Source: Aquimarina agarivorans | GTDB taxonomy: Bacteria; Bacteroidota; Bacteroidia; Flavobacteriales; Flavobacteriaceae | Assembly (NCBI RefSeq): GCF_000218485.1 | Contig: NZ_AFPB01000036.1 | Location: forward strand, 1 to 64,000 | Length of the DNA stretch: 64,000 nt | Direction of reading: 5' to 3' | Shown here: piece after piece, positions 42,601-52,439 of the stretch | Position numbering within the stretch: the stretch's first letter is position 1 | How the letters are laid out: the number at the start of each line of letters is the position of its first letter | Program-made: the position numbers and the translations under genes | Notes under the pieces: model-generated | Told to the model about the DNA's origin: nothing | The model's input: the letters and a program-made list of their open reading frames with translations, nothing else | The model's database searches: none

Positions 42601-45434
42601 CGAACTGAATCTTCTGCCTGAATTGTCTGGCGTAAAGTTCCATCGATATCTTCTGAAAAATTGGTTCTAAGGCTTTCATGGCGCAAAATACAGCTAACAA
42701 AGGCTTTATCTAATATTTCGGCATGTAACTTACCGTTTATCTGTTTTATATTTGATATATTGTAGGCTCTATTTACATTTGGAAAACGGCATAATACCCA
42801 TAATCTTCTCTGGGAAGAAGAAAGTATATAATTTGCTGCCGGCTTCACCGGTTCAACTGATTTAAAGGCTAATTTTTCAGAATTTTCAACAAGCTTTGCC
42901 TGTTTTTCTATACTAGGATTTATGTACAGATCTTTCAACTCTATCTGTATGTTAAAACTCTTTTTCAATTCACCGAGTAACCGTGCAATGGTTAGACTGT
43001 GACCACCCATCCTGAAGAAATTTTCCTTCACAGAAATTTTGTTCTTTTCACCGAGCAGTACTGCCCATATTGCAGCTATTTTCTTTTCAGTCTCACTTTT
43101 CGGCAAAACTATATTTTCAGCTACTGTAAATAAATCTGTCTTTCTCAGTTCCTTCTCATCTACCTTTCCATTAATAGTCATTGGAAGTTGTTCTATAAAT
43201 GTATAACGAGATGGTAACATATATGACGGAAGAAAATCACTTACTGTTTCTTCGATACTTGTTGCATCTATCTCTTTACGGGCTTCTATAAAAGCTATAA
43301 TCTCATTTACCTGAAATTTATTTCTTACAACCAGTATATGTGCAAGATTAACTCCGTTACATTTTTCAATGTTTTCCTTTATCTCTCCCAATTCGATGCG
43401 ATAGCCTCTTACCTTAACCTGTTTGTCTGAGCGTCCTATGAATTCCAGTTTTCCCTGATTATTCCATCTTACCAAATCACCAGTTTTGTAAAGTCGCTGT
43501 GTTTTATTAAACGGGCTTAAAATAAAGCTCTTTCCAGTAAGCTCTTCATTATTCAAATACCCTCTTCCCACAGATGCCCCACCAATATAGAGCTCTCCAA
43601 CAGCTCCCGGTGGCTGGAGGTCCAGGTGCTCATTAAGTACAAAACTCTCTGTATTAAAAATAGGACGGCCTATATTTAACAGTTCTCCTTCTTTTATTTC
43701 TACTTTTTCAATTGATGTTATTACAGAAGCTTCGGACGGCCCGTATGCATTATAAATATTACAGATACCTTTCCAATCTTTGATCATTTCCATATTCCAG
43801 GATTCTCCTCCGATTACCAGTGAGGTAATATTTTTAAAATCATCAGGGTTTAGATTTGGGATCAAAATAGGTGGAATCAATGCATGTGTTATATTCTTCG
43901 TTTTAATAAATGAAGACAATGCTTCGGGAATTGTTCTGATCTCTTCAGGGACAATAACCAGTGTACTTCCCGATGTCAGTGCATTTACCCATTCGAAAAC
44001 AGAGGCATCAAAACTTATAGATGCAAACTGAAGGATCCGGGAATTGGATGTGATATTTAGAACATGACGGTTGGAAAGTAATAAGTTCTGCACATTCCTA
44101 TGCTCTATCAAACATCCTTTTGGTAGCCCTGAAGAGCCCGAGGTATAGATTGAGTATGCCAAATCAGCCGGAAGCGTATCTACTTTTATATTAGTTTCCA
44201 GTTGTTTTTGTATTGCTACAGTAACTTCCTCATTTTTAATATTAATTAATTGATAATCTTTAAAAGCCTCTTCATCAGAAGAGCTATCTGATATAATAAA
44301 ATCTGCTTTCGAATTTTGCAGAATATGCTTCATTCGTCCTTCAGGCATCCCTGAATCAACTGGCAAATAAACACCTCCTACCTTTAGCACAGCTAAAATA
44401 CATAAAAATGTTTCTGCCGACCTTTGTGTACGAATGATAACAAAATCTCCTTTTTTAACTCCCAAATCAATAAGATAATGTGCTATTTTGTTGGCTTTCC
44501 TATTTAACTCCTGATAAGAGATTTTCGTGTTAAGGTATTCCAGTGCGACTGCATCGGGATTCTTTACTACTTGTTCTTCAAAAGATGTATGTACACAGAT
44601 ATTGTCAACAGCTTGTTCCTTCCCTTTGCTTAATGATAATACCTTTTCTTTTAATCCTGAAGAAGAAAAATCCAGCCTTTTAACAGGTTTATCAGGATTA
44701 TCAACAATACTTTCCAACACATTTACGTACGATTCGGCAATTCTATGAATGGTCTTACTTTCGAAAAGGTTTGTATCATATTCCCATTCGACTAAGATAT
44801 CTTCTTCTTTTTGACTCATGTATAGTGTTAAATCAAACTTAGAAGAATAGTATGCTTTTTTTACCTTTTTAATTTCTACTTCATCGGAAAAAGCTCTAGA
44901 TGCTTCCTTACTATTCTCGAGAGCAAACATGATTTGAAATACAGGTGAATGTCCCAGTTCTCTTTCAGGATTAATATCTTCTACAAGAAGATTAAAAGGG
45001 TAGTCCTGATATTCGAATGCCTGCATAATCTCTTCTTTATTTTGTTGCATGAATGATAGAAATGAGGCGTCATCATTTACCTTATTTCTTAAAACCAGCG
45101 TATTTACAAACATTCCTATCAATCCTTGGACTTCCTTTAAGGAACGGTTGGCAACTGGTGTTCCCATTAAAATATCCTTCTTATTGCTCCATCTTCTCAG
45201 TAATACTGCGAAAGCACTCTGCAAAGTGATAAACATTGTAACTCCGTACTTTTTATTAAATCTTAAGATTTTATCATAAAGATCCTTTCCAATGTTATGT
45301 TTAAATGCAATTCCCTCATATGATTTGATCTTTGGCCTTGGATGATCTAATGGTAAATTATGCAGCAGCGGAATATCTTTGAGCCTGTCAATCCAAAACT
45401 CTTTTTGTTCTTCCAGATGGGTATCTGTAAGTTT
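39675..45434 (-). CDS. NRPS megasynthase, 3' segment: C(end)-A-PCP-C-A-PCP
   Basis: Third part of one giant gene broken here by a base-count difference at the T run 45432-45436 (one more T joins it to the upstream frame, giving EEQKEFWIDRLKDIPLL). Domains in order: rest of a condensation domain, adenylation A2 (YSIYTSGSSGLPKG; NAYGPSEAS), PCP (MGGHSLTIARL), condensation C3 (HHIAADGW intact), adenylation A3 (IIYTSGTTGKPKG; NHFGPTETT) and a final PCP (LGGNSIMI). The hand-read specificity code of A2 is roughly DAFLVGAVIK (hydrophobic, Leu/Val-like) and of A3 DVLQCGHIDK (nearest to Gly codes). There is no thioesterase, so the chain passes on in trans. Confidence 0.88.
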   Translation of the reverse strand, partial: KLTDTHLEEQKEFWIDRLKDIPLLHNLPLDHPRPKIKSYEGIAFKHNIGKDLYDKILRFNKKYGVTMFITLQSAFAVLLRRWSNKKDILMGTPVANRSLKEVQGLIGMFVNTLVLRNKVNDDASFLSFMQQNKEEIMQAFEYQDYPFNLLVEDINPERELGHSPVFQIMFALENSKEASRAFSDEVEIKKVKKAYYSSKFDLTLYMSQKEEDILVEWEYDTNLFESKTIHRIAESYVNVLESIVDNPDKPVKRLDFSSSGLKEKVLSLSKGKEQAVDNICVHTSFEEQVVKNPDAVALEYLNTKISYQELNRKANKIAHYLIDLGVKKGDFVIIRTQRSAETFLCILAVLKVGGVYLPVDSGMPEGRMKHILQNSKADFIISDSSSDEEAFKDYQLINIKNEEVTVAIQKQLETNIKVDTLPADLAYSIYTSGSSGLPKGCLIEHRNVQNLLLSNRHVLNITSNSRILQFASISFDASVFEWVNALTSGSTLVIVPEEIRTIPEALSSFIKTKNITHALIPPILIPNLNPDDFKNITSLVIGGESWNMEMIKDWKGICNIYNAYGPSEASVITSIEKVEIKEGELLNIGRPIFNTESFVLNEHLDLQPPGAVGELYIGGASVGRGYLNNEELTGKSFILSPFNKTQRLYKTGDLVRWNNQGKLEFIGRSDKQVKVRGYRIELGEIKENIEKCNGVNLAHILVVRNKFQVNEIIAFIEARKEIDATSIEETVSDFLPSYMLPSRYTFIEQLPMTINGKVDEKELRKTDLFTVAENIVLPKSETEKKIAAIWAVLLGEKNKISVKENFFRMGGHSLTIARLLGELKKSFNIQIELKDLYINPSIEKQAKLVENSEKLAFKSVEPVKPAANYILSSSQRRLWVLCRFPNVNRAYNISNIKQINGKLHAEILDKAFVSCILRHESLRTNFSEDIDGTLRQTIQAEDSVRFSVECHNIVNKKNNTAKIIGDFTNRIFDLSSDLMIRAQLIQVKEEQWILQYVIHHIAADGWSIDILENELKLFYNAIHQNEEPNLPALELQYKDYANWQQNTLKSPQGEADLAFWKAQFNNTFPLLDLPADFSRPKIKSYKGYSEVFKIENNLLEWLHPVLKEEEATLFMGLTAVLNIFLYKYSGQNDIILGVPVAGRDHVDLNNQVGFYVNTIALRTQFEEKNSFIDVLNIVKQNMLAGYAHQMYPIDELLDHINIERDTSRNALFDVMIAFQDLDEDKKEVLNFNGTQTVSYTEEERDYSLLDLTFSFVKSNSGLQLEVEYDTDLFSSETIARMADNFLFLIKSIGSNTNLEINKLETVTQKEKNILLHEFNKPIVSKKYKALKDLFETTVKAFPDQRAVVYNTKELTYAQLNKKANQFAAYLKKKHKITAKDLLVIHMEKTEKLLISVLASAKMGAAYVTADINAPEDRLNYILEDTNAQLLIDEKLYRSFVKGENQYSGKNIKISIAEDSPFTIIYTSGTTGKPKGSIITNKNIASRIQTEVKLLNKRSKIVTVNTTNAAFDVCLLEFFLPLLNGGSILIPTKAQNDSHYDLTTAIKKYKVNVLQGTPGFIQLIFQDVATAKMLKGLTHICIGGESLNNTLVQRIKQILPEVKVNNHFGPTETTIDAVVNKNLSSFERNIIGKPIPQTRVFIVNSENILVPLGAVGELCIAGEGVTSGYLNNEALTSEKFIDFPLSKEKIYKTGDLCRWLPDGNIEFIGRKDLQIKIRGYRVELKEIEHVLIENENILDAALIVRENELKNKEIIAFVVLDKKMKSHEIKRHLKSKLSFYMIPNHIVELPSIPLTINGKKDYKFLDVMLSKDKPRFIVDELRTPNEIDQQILKIWGELLKTDTVKIDDNFFSLGGNSIMIIEINNRLKSIFSMNFDISTFYEYTSIIELSDFIAGKINAKNTEYVDRKEHADDEMEILNF

Positions 45435-48400
45435 TTCCTTTGCCAGACTGCGTAGTCAGCATACTGGACAGGTAGTTTTTCCAGTGTGTTTTTACTACCA
45501 TAGGTAAATCTTTCATAAGCAGCCCTTAGTTCATTCATAAAGATATTCATCGACCATCCATCTATTGCTATATGTGGTATTGCAAGTAACAGAAACGATC
45601 TGGTATCGGATACTTGAAGCAATCTTGCTCTTAGCATGTATCCTTCATTTAAGTTGAAAGTAGTTCTGAATACTTTTTTCTGATGTTCCTTCAAAAAACT
45701 TTCGGAAAATGCACTTTCACTGCAGCTTACAGTTTCAAGCAATTCAGCCGGCTTATTAAGCAAAATAGAAACAGGAGTATTACCTGCACCGGTTTTAATA
45801 ACTGTTCTCAATATCTGATGCCTTTCGACAATATTGCATAAGGCTCTGTTTAATGCTTTGCCATCAATTTTTCCTGTTAATTCAAAAAGTTCAGTAACAT
45901 TATATACGCTTTTGTCTGCTATTACTTTATCCAGCAACCAAAAGCTTTCCTGTTGAAAAGAAAGTGTTCTTTCCTGTTTGTTTTCAGAATATACTGGAAT
46001 AATTCCAGATTTATTTTCCTGTTTATTCTCGCCTTCTAAAAACTGAGCCAACAAGGCTATATTTGAATATTTAAATATTTCTGTTAAATTTAATTTTCTC
46101 CCTAAAATTGTTTGAATTTTTGCTATGATTTTCGTGGCAATCAGTGAATGTCCGCCTATAAAAAAGAAGTCATCATAAATTCCTATTTTTTCAAGCTGTA
46201 ATGCATCCTGCCAAATCATGCAAAGTACCTTTTCCATATCTTTTACAGGAGGCACATAATCACTTTTGATAACTGCATTTGTATCGGGTAGTTTTTTAAA
46301 ATCAACTTTCCCGTTAAGGTTCATGGGAATTTCATCTATATAAATAACAGAAGAAGGCAGCATATTTACGGGAAGATATAATTTCATTTTTTGAAAGAGT
46401 TCACTTTCGGTAACAGTAACATCTTTATTCAGGACAAGATATGCTACAAGTGAACTAATATTATCGGCATCAGTTTTTGAAACCACAATACATTCGTTCA
46501 CCTCATCCATCTTATTAATTAGTGCCTTTACTTCTCCCAATTCAATCCGAACTCCTCTGATTTGAACTTGATTATCTGATCTCCCGATATATTCCAGTAC
46601 TCCGTTTGGTAACCATCTGACAATATCACCGGTTCTGTATAATTTACCAGTACTCAATTCAGGTACTTTAATAAACTTTTGCTTTGTTAATTCTTCGTTA
46701 TTATGATATCCTTCAGATACTCCTATCCCTCCCAGTACAAGCTCACCTTTGGTCCCTACAGGCACCTGCTGTAAAAGATTATTTACCACATATGCTTCCA
46801 CATTATCAAGTGTTCTTCCTATAACAGGTTTTTCATGATCGTTCATTACGCTTATATGACTCACTACAGAGCATTCTGTAGGTCCATATACATTAAAAGC
46901 TACAGTATTGTACTGCTTACAGTAATTTTTTATTTCCTCAAGTAAGCTTTGCCCTGTTGCTTCCCCCCCGATTACTAAATTAGGAGCTGAAGTTATATTA
47001 CCCGAAGAAAGTCCAGGTAAAAGAAACTGTAGTTGGGAAGGGGTAACATCAACAACTTTTACATCCAGGCTGTTCAAATACTGCCAGAATTCTTCAGGAG
47101 ATTTTTCTTTAACATCTTCAAGTAATACTAATGTTCTTCCCTGATAAAATTGTGTAATTGCATTTAATGAGCCGTCGAAGGTAAAGGTAGAGTTCCATCC
47201 CCAATTCTGATCTATATCAATCTGTTCTTGTTCAAAAAATACTGAAAAATTATGTGCAAGATTTAAGATTCCTTTATGTGCAATTCTAACTCCTTTCGGC
47301 TTTCCTGTTGTTCCGGAAGTATACATTACATAAATTAAATCTTCCCTATTAATCTCCAATTCCAAATTATTTTTACTGTTTTTTTCCAGTGCTTTCAATT
47401 GTGATAGATCGTCGAGAATAATTTTTTGTAAATCATCAACAGGAAATTTTGAGGCGTATGCCGCTATGGTAATAACCGATCTTATATTTGCATCAGCAGT
47501 TAGTTGTGAAACTCTTGAATCAGGAAATTCAGGATTAATAGGTACATAAGCCAATCCGGCTTTCATAACAGATAGTATACTTATAATTTGATTAAAAGAC
47601 CTATCGAGGCAAATTCCTACTAAATCTCCTTTTTGATAGCCTTCATTATAAAATTTTCTGGAAAGCTGATTCGCTTTCTCATTTACTTCATTAAAATTCA
47701 GCTTATTATCACCCTGAATTAAGGCAAATTTATCAGGTTTTACACTTGCATAGTATTCAAATAATTCATGGAAGGCATTTATATTTTCAAATGCTTTAAC
47801 TTGCTTGCCCTGCCACATTTCCATCTGTAAAGTATCACTTTCAATACAATTGGCCAATGATGAAATGCTGGCTTTAGGGTCTTTTATAATTTCATATAAA
47901 ATATCTTCGTAATACATGCAAAACCTTTCAATTGTTTTAACGGTAAAAAGATCGGTATTATATTCGAGGGTCATACTTAACTCGCCATTTACCTCCATAA
48001 GGTTTGGCACAAGGTCGAGTTTTACATGTTCTTGTTTAAATACCTCCCAACTGACAGAAGCTCCGTCCATTTTCGGAAGTGTTAACCGGTCCCAGTTAAA
48101 AGCTACAGAGAAAAAAGGAAATCTACTTATATCTCTATCTTTTAGTCCTTTTTGAATTAGCTGGCTAAAAGGATAGTCTTGATTTTCATAAGCATTAAAC
48201 AGCTTATATTTTACCCTTGATAAGAAGTCCAGTATATTTTCTTCTGGTTTTATTTCACATAAAATCGGATAAATATTTGCACAAAAGCCAATCATCAGGT
48301 CACTGTTTGGTATTGTACGACCGTTAAAGGCAACTCCAATTACCAATTTTTTTTGAGAGGACAAACGGTAGAGGAGTAACTGAAATGCTGCAAATACTAA

Positions 48401-50311
48401 CATAAAATATGTGCAGTTGTTGTCTACGGAAAATGCTTTAAGATCTTTAAAAAAATCTTTCTGAAAGTTCATAAGGTATGATGAACCGTTGTATTGATTG
48501 CTTAATGGGCGTGGATTATCGAGTGGTAAATCCAAAACAGGAATTTCAGAGCTTACCTCATCTAGCCAATACTCTTCCTGTAATTTAAAATGTTGTTCAT
48601 TTGACTGGTCCAAACGCCATTTTACAAACTTGTCAAAACCCATTGTTTCTTCAAGTTTAGCATTGAAATCGTTATAATAGGCTGCCAATTCGGTATAAAG
48701 TACACTAACACCTACTCCGTCTATAGTAATATGGTTACAACTAAGAACAATTACAAAGTGATTTTCATTAATTTTTAAAACTGTCAGCCGGTGCAGGGAT
48801 TCACTCAAATCATATTGTCTATCCGCTTCCTCTTTAAGGTGTTTTTTTACAAACTGTTCGGAGTTCTGTTCTTCTTTTATATTGACAACTTCAATAGCTA
48901 CATCAAACCGTTGATGAAATGTTTGTTCAAGTGTTTCTTCATCAATGGTTATTCTCATTCCAATATGACGATCGGTAACTTTTTGATATGATCTTTGAAG
49001 TTTATCAACATCCAGCGCACCCTCAACTCTTAAAGCCCAAGTTTGAGAGTTTGTCATCATGGCTCCTTTGCTCACTTTCGATAATACAAGCAGTGCTTTT
49101 TGATCACCTGTTAAAGGAAGTGTAAAATTTTCATTTTTTAAGCCTTTATCTTCTTCAATTGTTTTTTTTGTTTCGGTTTTAACTTCTTCCATGAATTCAG
49201 GAGAAACAATAGGGCAAAGAGAATCAAGCCTTGTATTTATCTTATCGTCTTTTGTTTTTTTCTGATTATTTTCTAAAAGTGATATAATACTATTCAGGTG
49301 TGTTAATTTTTTATCGTGCAGAGAAGTACTAAAATTAATTTCGTCAATTCCCAAAGTGAAGAGGTATTGCAGTTGTTCTTTACAGTACTCTTTTGTTCCG
49401 GTTAAAACACGCTCTTGTATACACTTGTTTATATACTTTTTAAGAACATATTCTTTTTCATCAAAACTTAATGTTCGTAAAATTTCAGCTGTACTGCCGT
49501 TTTGTACTATAAATTGTAACCAATACGCGTCATTTTCCTGCGCTCTTTCATACAAAAACCGGTATGCATTGTCTTTTGCTTCAGTTTCAGTTTCTCCGGT
49601 AAAACAAAAAACCTGCATTACAACATGTTTTCTATTTCTGTTTGGAGACAATGTTTCCACTGTATTTTTATAGGCAGTAATTTTTTGACTGAGTCCTGTA
49701 ATTATTTCCCTAGTGTATTCGACTACTACATCAACCCCCAAGGATCCGGCAAGTTCATATGCTATTATGTTATTTTCTAAGGTGGTTTCTATTGAAGGAA
49801 AGATTTCATTCCTGCTTAATTGGGAAGAAATTATTTGCTTTAACTTTGAAATCTTTTCAAATTGGTTTTCTGTTTTATCAAAAAACAGCCCCCTGCTAAA
49901 CTCATTATCCCACGATAGGATGCCTGTACTACTTAAAAAAGACTCATCATTTACCTTTAATTTAATATCGAGAGCTAATTCAATCAAATCGTTATGATAT
50001 GCTGATATCCAGTTTTGAAGTGAATTTTTAGATGTTTTTTCCTTAAAACAACAATAAAGGGAAGATAATCCGGTATTTCTTTTATTTAAAAATCCGAAAA
50101 ATGTCCTTATATTTTGATTTGCAGTACCAGCAACAGTAAGAGGTACAAAAATACTTAACTTATTTTTTACAGTTTGTTTTTGTCGTGTTTTTAATTCCTG
50201 TTTTTTACTTACAGATACTTCTGCTTCAAAAGTAGGTTTATGAATTGCCTCTTCTTTTAAAACAGAAGCGATAGGATTTATAAGTCCTTTTCTTTTTAGT
50301 TTAGGCTTGTC
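45347..50311 (-). CDS. NRPS megasynthase, middle segment: luciferase-like monooxygenase-C-A-PCP-C(start)
   Basis: Second part of the same gene. It begins in the frame after the T run 50312-50322 and runs out of frame at 45432. Domains: a luciferase-like monooxygenase domain (about the first 330 codons), C1 (NHITIDGVG, first His of HHxxxDG replaced by Asn, catalytic His kept), A1 (MYTSGTTGKPKG; VYGPTECS), PCP (IGGHSLIATK) and the start of C2 (PHIAIDGWS). The hand-read A1 code is about DGNDVGVVVK, with no confident match. The monooxygenase domain keeps the C-terminal half pattern (VVMQVFCFTGETETEA) but its N-terminal half is short and degenerate. TTG 49987 is not a real start. Confidence 0.85.
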   Translation of the reverse strand, partial: DKPKLKRKGLINPIASVLKEEAIHKPTFEAEVSVSKKQELKTRQKQTVKNKLSIFVPLTVAGTANQNIRTFFGFLNKRNTGLSSLYCCFKEKTSKNSLQNWISAYHNDLIELALDIKLKVNDESFLSSTGILSWDNEFSRGLFFDKTENQFEKISKLKQIISSQLSRNEIFPSIETTLENNIIAYELAGSLGVDVVVEYTREIITGLSQKITAYKNTVETLSPNRNRKHVVMQVFCFTGETETEAKDNAYRFLYERAQENDAYWLQFIVQNGSTAEILRTLSFDEKEYVLKKYINKCIQERVLTGTKEYCKEQLQYLFTLGIDEINFSTSLHDKKLTHLNSIISLLENNQKKTKDDKINTRLDSLCPIVSPEFMEEVKTETKKTIEEDKGLKNENFTLPLTGDQKALLVLSKVSKGAMMTNSQTWALRVEGALDVDKLQRSYQKVTDRHIGMRITIDEETLEQTFHQRFDVAIEVVNIKEEQNSEQFVKKHLKEEADRQYDLSESLHRLTVLKINENHFVIVLSCNHITIDGVGVSVLYTELAAYYNDFNAKLEETMGFDKFVKWRLDQSNEQHFKLQEEYWLDEVSSEIPVLDLPLDNPRPLSNQYNGSSYLMNFQKDFFKDLKAFSVDNNCTYFMLVFAAFQLLLYRLSSQKKLVIGVAFNGRTIPNSDLMIGFCANIYPILCEIKPEENILDFLSRVKYKLFNAYENQDYPFSQLIQKGLKDRDISRFPFFSVAFNWDRLTLPKMDGASVSWEVFKQEHVKLDLVPNLMEVNGELSMTLEYNTDLFTVKTIERFCMYYEDILYEIIKDPKASISSLANCIESDTLQMEMWQGKQVKAFENINAFHELFEYYASVKPDKFALIQGDNKLNFNEVNEKANQLSRKFYNEGYQKGDLVGICLDRSFNQIISILSVMKAGLAYVPINPEFPDSRVSQLTADANIRSVITIAAYASKFPVDDLQKIILDDLSQLKALEKNSKNNLELEINREDLIYVMYTSGTTGKPKGVRIAHKGILNLAHNFSVFFEQEQIDIDQNWGWNSTFTFDGSLNAITQFYQGRTLVLLEDVKEKSPEEFWQYLNSLDVKVVDVTPSQLQFLLPGLSSGNITSAPNLVIGGEATGQSLLEEIKNYCKQYNTVAFNVYGPTECSVVSHISVMNDHEKPVIGRTLDNVEAYVVNNLLQQVPVGTKGELVLGGIGVSEGYHNNEELTKQKFIKVPELSTGKLYRTGDIVRWLPNGVLEYIGRSDNQVQIRGVRIELGEVKALINKMDEVNECIVVSKTDADNISSLVAYLVLNKDVTVTESELFQKMKLYLPVNMLPSSVIYIDEIPMNLNGKVDFKKLPDTNAVIKSDYVPPVKDMEKVLCMIWQDALQLEKIGIYDDFFFIGGHSLIATKIIAKIQTILGRKLNLTEIFKYSNIALLAQFLEGENKQENKSGIIPVYSENKQERTLSFQQESFWLLDKVIADKSVYNVTELFELTGKIDGKALNRALCNIVERHQILRTVIKTGAGNTPVSILLNKPAELLETVSCSESAFSESFLKEHQKKVFRTTFNLNEGYMLRARLLQVSDTRSFLLLAIPHIAIDGWSMNIFMNELRAAYERFTYGSKNTLEKLPVQYADYAVWQRKNLQIPIWKNKKSFGLTGSKIFRCCIIYH

Positions 50312-52256
50312 TTTTTTTTTTTCTAATCCAAAATCCAGCAGCTTTCATTTTTTGAATTGAATTGTGTACTGCACTAATAATCGTATTTAGATCTTCATCT
50401 GTATGCGCGGTTGAAATAAAACATGTTCTTCCTTCCCATACATAGACTCCTTCATTTATTACATGATAAAAGAAAATATCCAGTTCCAAAGGCTGGAAAG
50501 CAAAGCTTAAATTACCTGACATTGAAAATCGAAAATTAGAACCAAACCTGTGGACTTTCAGCGGAACTTGATAATGTGTAATAATATCATCGAGAATAGA
50601 ACACATTTCTTCTGTCCTTTCATTTAATTCATGCTGTAGTTCGGGACCTTTATCAAGCATTTCGGTCAGTGCTGCATTTACAGCAGTCATTGCCAAAGGA
50701 TGTTTACAAAAAGTACCGGCAGTATATGTTTGATTGCCTATAGGTACTGAATTATCTCCATAGCTCCAGTACCCTCCGTCAACCCAGTCCATACACCAAC
50801 TTTTTCCAGCAACAATACCCACTGGTATCCCTGCTGCAATGGCTTTACCGTAAGTAGTTATATCAGCTTCAATATCAAACCATTCCTGCGCTCCTCCCAA
50901 TGCAATCCTGTATCCGACCAATACTTCATCAAAGACAAGAATAATATCTTTTCTTCTTGTTATTTCCCTGATATTTTTCAAAAATTCCTTAGGGTTTTTA
51001 TTTCCTAAATAGTTTCTTACCGGCTCTACAATTACTGCCGCTATATCATCGGCATTTTCTTCTATAAACGAAAGTGCTTTTACATTTCCATACGGTAATA
51101 TCAGGGTATCTTCTATCGCTGATTCGGGGATTCCAGGAACCATACCTTTAGATTCAAATGTATCTGATTCTATGTCAGGTACTACTAAAACATTATCGCA
51201 ATGGCCATGATATGAATTTTGAAATATCACAATTTTATTTTTACCACTAGCCGCTCTGGCTATTCTGATAGCGGTCATAACTGCTTCTGTACCCGTATTG
51301 GAAAACAGAACTCGATCCATATTTATGGTTTTAGCAATTAATCGTGCATTTTCTGCGGTTAAATCTGACTCCGGTCCAATTTGATATCCTTTTTCTAACT
51401 GCTCTGTCAAACGCTTCTTTAAAAAATCAGGATTATGACCGAATAAAGTAGACCCAAACCCCATGGCAATATCAACATATTCATTATCATCAACATCCCT
51501 TATTTTTGAGCCTTTGGAAGCTTTTGTAACTATTGGATATAAAAGCTCTTTCGTTTCGAGCCTAAACCCTGACGAACTTTTACGATTATTGCATAAATAA
51601 GCTCTGGAATCCTGAGCAATTCTTTTAGAACCGAATGTTTTGTCACAATATTCTTTGATAAAACCATCCAAATAGATTTCTTGCTCCGGTGTAAGCTCTC
51701 TACTTTTCTTAGTATCTACCCAAGCTGTTGAAGCATCATCATTCTTATGGTTACCGTTGGTTGATACTGATCGTGAAAACAACATTTTCCGGGGTGTAAA
51801 AGTTTTAGAACTGCCATTGGTTGTTTCTTTAAAAGATACGGGGGGTTCAAAATTTGAAACTTCAGAAAAACTTTGGACTCCCTTTTCCCTGCTTTTAAAT
51901 GAAAAGCTATTTGAAAACTGCTTTACAGGTGCTTCGTCATGTATTTCTTTTACAGGTGCGACCTCTTTTGTTTCATTTATACTTTCTGAAAACATTACCG
52001 GTTCCATTTCACTTTGAGGTAATTCCTTAGCATTCTCCAAAACATAGGACGTAATTTTTCCGATTGTATTTATGTTTTCAAAGATATCTCTCATGGATAT
52101 TGATACCCCATAAGTTTCTTTTATCTTTCTAGTAACCGACATCATTGTAAAGGAGTCTGCCCCTATTTCCAATAAAGGTACTCCCGTTTCTATATCCTCT
52201 GCATCGTACCCCATTGTTCCAGCAAAAAGATCTCTAATATTTTCTTGTAACTTCAT
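50301..52256 (-). CDS. NRPS/PKS megasynthase, 5' segment: ACP and class III aminotransferase
   Basis: First part of the megasynthase. An ACP/PCP (residues 1-80, serine in EIGADSFTMMSV) and an acidic linker are followed by a glutamate-1-semialdehyde-type aminotransferase (about 215-640): PLP lysine in TYGKAIAAGIPVG and DEVLVGYR. Such embedded aminotransferases install a beta-amino group on a carrier-bound beta-keto acyl chain (as in mycosubtilin and microcystin). The frame ends at 50301 because of the 11-T run at 50312-50322; one T fewer continues into the monooxygenase part (IRKKKDKPKLKRKGL). It starts at ATG 52256, 184 bases after the loading gene. Confidence 0.9.
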   Translation of the reverse strand: MKLQENIRDLFAGTMGYDAEDIETGVPLLEIGADSFTMMSVTRKIKETYGVSISMRDIFENINTIGKITSYVLENAKELPQSEMEPVMFSESINETKEVAPVKEIHDEAPVKQFSNSFSFKSREKGVQSFSEVSNFEPPVSFKETTNGSSKTFTPRKMLFSRSVSTNGNHKNDDASTAWVDTKKSRELTPEQEIYLDGFIKEYCDKTFGSKRIAQDSRAYLCNNRKSSSGFRLETKELLYPIVTKASKGSKIRDVDDNEYVDIAMGFGSTLFGHNPDFLKKRLTEQLEKGYQIGPESDLTAENARLIAKTINMDRVLFSNTGTEAVMTAIRIARAASGKNKIVIFQNSYHGHCDNVLVVPDIESDTFESKGMVPGIPESAIEDTLILPYGNVKALSFIEENADDIAAVIVEPVRNYLGNKNPKEFLKNIREITRRKDIILVFDEVLVGYRIALGGAQEWFDIEADITTYGKAIAAGIPVGIVAGKSWCMDWVDGGYWSYGDNSVPIGNQTYTAGTFCKHPLAMTAVNAALTEMLDKGPELQHELNERTEEMCSILDDIITHYQVPLKVHRFGSNFRFSMSGNLSFAFQPLELDIFFYHVINEGVYVWEGRTCFISTAHTDEDLNTIISAVHNSIQKMKAAGFWIRKKKRQA

Positions 52257-52373
52257 TTTATATTTATTTTTTACCCTGTTTTAATTTGTAGTAGCCAATA
52301 ACTTTAAAAATATTGGCAGAATTTAAGTGTGTATGTATTGAATTTTTTGACAGGGATAAAGTTTTTACTTATG

Positions 52374-52421
52374 ATACCATTACATTTTGTGCATTACTAT
52401 AGCATTAAAATGTAATGGTAT
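52374..52421 (-). promoter_or_regulatory. 15-bp perfect hairpin between loading gene and megasynthase gene
   Basis: Arms 52374-52388 and 52407-52421 (ATACCATTACATTTT and inverse) are perfectly complementary around an 18-base loop. It starts 19 bases after the loading gene stop. No U run follows on the minus strand, so it is not a classical terminator. It could be an RNA processing or stabilising structure that sets the ratio between the two large genes. Confidence 0.65.
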
Positions 52422-52439
52422 TATTAAGTAGATACTGAA

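Noticed and set aside
49713..49997. 94-aa plus-strand ORF and similar plus-strand ORFs inside the NRPS genes
   Set aside because: They are shadows of the minus-strand megasynthase frame with no independent features.
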